From positions 1 to 15,530 of the forward strand of contig CAYSNP010000042.1 of NCBI GenBank assembly GCA_964432485.1: a stretch of DNA of 15,530 bases, written 5' to 3'. A program made the translations under genes and the position numbers. Within the stretch, counting starts at the first letter, position 1, and every line of letters starts with the position of its first letter. Below are positions 14,207-15,530 of this stretch, in pieces. This stretch comes from CAYSNP01 sp964432485. GTDB lineage: Bacteria > Bacillota > Clostridia > Christensenellales > DTU072. The notes beneath the pieces were generated by a model, which searched no databases, was not told the origin of the DNA, and was given only the letters and a program-made list of their open reading frames with translations.

Positions 14207-15530
14207 ATGAATACAAATAAAAGAATTGAATTAATCATAATAAGCATATTATTGGTTACGATTTTACCTCTGGCAATCGTAGCGTGCAATAAGTCTAATG
14301 GGAGTCAAGAAGAAGTTAATAGGAGCTTGGATATAGGCCTCCTTAAAGTCCTCTCATTTGACCTTGAAGGAGTGAAATCATTAGCGATAGAAAAGAGGGC
14401 GATAGCTAAGAGAATAGTCGATACAAGCCTTGCAGCTTATGCAGATGAAGTAGAAGAAAAGAATGTGTTGATAGGCGAAACAGAAGATAATGAAGTGATA
14501 GAAATAATGCTTCGTACTAAGTTGGGTGAAATATTTAAGCAAGATGAGTTGCAAGCACAATTTAACAAGTTATGTGTAAGTGGGAACTTTGTATTCTTTG
14601 AATTAATACCTATTGGAGTTGCTCCTAGTGGGGAATATGTTTATTATACTGACGAATCCTTTGATGAGAATGGAGAATTAAAAGATGAATCGTTAATAGT
14701 TGCGTACAAGCGAGTAGAGTATATACCTATAAGGGAAAGCTATAGTGGAGAAGAGTTATTAGCATTTGAAAAGAAAAGCACCCCTTCGCCGGTTATTCGC
14801 TCTTTTGTATTTTCTATTAAGAATGGCAAGATATATGACCTTAGCGAAACAGGGTATGAAGTATTAGGCAAGGGAGTAGTTAAGCTAGACAACGAGATAT
14901 ACAGAGTAAGTGTTAATGAAGAAGGGGAGCTAGAAACAATTCCTGTGTTTACTGATTTTCAAAAACAAAGGATTTTCTTTGGCACTAGCTATGATGGCAG
15001 AGAGTTAATTAGAGTGGACAAGTATGGCAATATCTTTGCAGAAAGCGAAACGCTTAGCTATATAGAAGAAGGAGTGTATGTAACAAATGTTGCGATTTCA
15101 GGCAGAGATAATTTACGATATGAGATAGACAAAACAGGGCAAGCAGTGCAACTTGATTTAAAGAATAAATATGTTAAATGGATAAATGAGAATGGATTGA
15201 GAGATTTGCTCCCAGGTGATAATTTTTATCAAGAGAAGATATGTTTATATTGGCCCTATCGACCATTTTGGCAATATTGGGAAGGGGTGAAAGATGGCAT
15301 ACCATATTTATACAGCGGGCTATCATTGCCAAGTTCAGATGGCCCTAGTATTGAGTCATACAATATTAATGGCAAAGTATTTGGATTCTCTCTGACTCCA
15401 GAGGTGTCTGTTGTGTTCACAAGCGTTTTAGATGGTGAATATTATTTCGATTATTTAGCAGAGGTTCAAGGCCAAGCTAATTATCTTGTATGGTACGATT
15501 CCAATACTAAAATTGAATTTGACCCTGGAG
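14207..15530 (+). CDS. Unrecognised lipoprotein (3'-partial)
   Basis: The frame is open from ATG 14207 to the right edge without a stop (441 complete codons). An AAGGAG ribosome site (14194-14199) sits 7 bases upstream. The N-terminus MNTNKRIELIII, a hydrophobic stretch, and LAIVAC give a lipoprotein signal peptide with C27 as the lipid-accepting residue. The rest is acidic and rich in predicted short strands with aromatic residues. Segments such as IKNGKIYDLSETGYEVL, YDGRELIRVDKYGNIF and ISGRDNLRYEIDKTGQAV look like loosely repeated beta-hairpins of about 40 residues, which could form a beta-propeller or WG-like fold, but I cannot place it in a family. Probably a cell-surface protein. It follows another lipoprotein gene by 95 bases, which suggests a small surface-protein locus continuing outside the window. 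Confidence 0.82.
   Translation, partial: MNTNKRIELIIISILLVTILPLAIVACNKSNGSQEEVNRSLDIGLLKVLSFDLEGVKSLAIEKRAIAKRIVDTSLAAYADEVEEKNVLIGETEDNEVIEIMLRTKLGEIFKQDELQAQFNKLCVSGNFVFFELIPIGVAPSGEYVYYTDESFDENGELKDESLIVAYKRVEYIPIRESYSGEELLAFEKKSTPSPVIRSFVFSIKNGKIYDLSETGYEVLGKGVVKLDNEIYRVSVNEEGELETIPVFTDFQKQRIFFGTSYDGRELIRVDKYGNIFAESETLSYIEEGVYVTNVAISGRDNLRYEIDKTGQAVQLDLKNKYVKWINENGLRDLLPGDNFYQEKICLYWPYRPFWQYWEGVKDGIPYLYSGLSLPSSDGPSIESYNINGKVFGFSLTPEVSVVFTSVLDGEYYFDYLAEVQGQANYLVWYDSNTKIEFDPG

Overview
The window looks like a chromosomal segment of a low-to-mid GC, endospore-forming Firmicute, most likely a member of the Clostridia. Supporting points are an rsgA–rpe–spoVM–rpmB–yloU–fakA(yloV) cluster like that of Bacillus and Clostridium, a probable spoVM microgene (a spore-coat landmark), a HisZ plus short-form HisG pair, AGGAGG-type ribosome sites, sigma-A-like promoters with near-consensus TATAAT boxes, and tRNA genes that encode their own CCA. 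Genus or species cannot be named from the sequence alone.

Bases 1–4042 are a housekeeping block. rsgA (its 5' end lies outside the window) overlaps rpe by 8 bases. After rpe comes a 23-codon reading frame, 1578–1649, that I read as spoVM. A GC-rich hairpin follows, then rpmB on the opposite strand. A divergent promoter region (1901–2043) drives rpmB leftwards and yloU (Asp23 family) plus fakA (fatty-acid kinase) rightwards.

Bases 4073–9954 are a tightly packed histidine operon with its own promoter: hisZ-hisG-hisD-hisB-hisA-hisF-hisIE. Most junctions overlap or are only a few bases apart. hisH (the glutaminase partner of HisF), hisC and a histidinol-phosphatase are not in it.

Bases 10022–10404 are a tRNA operon with its own promoter and a strong terminator: tRNA-Gly(CCC), tRNA-Cys(GCA), tRNA-Leu(UAA).

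Downstream of the tRNAs the content changes to accessory genes, each with its own promoter or ribosome site: a RhuM-family protein, a large secreted lipoprotein built as a tandem duplication of B-repeat + unrecognised domain + BspA-type leucine-rich repeats, and a second unrecognised lipoprotein that runs off the right edge. No insertion sequence, CRISPR array or complete mobile element was seen, and no gene-free stretch exceeds about 240 bases. The most rewarding points are the unannotated spoVM, the hisH-less his operon, and the duplicated lipoprotein with its paired unknown domain.
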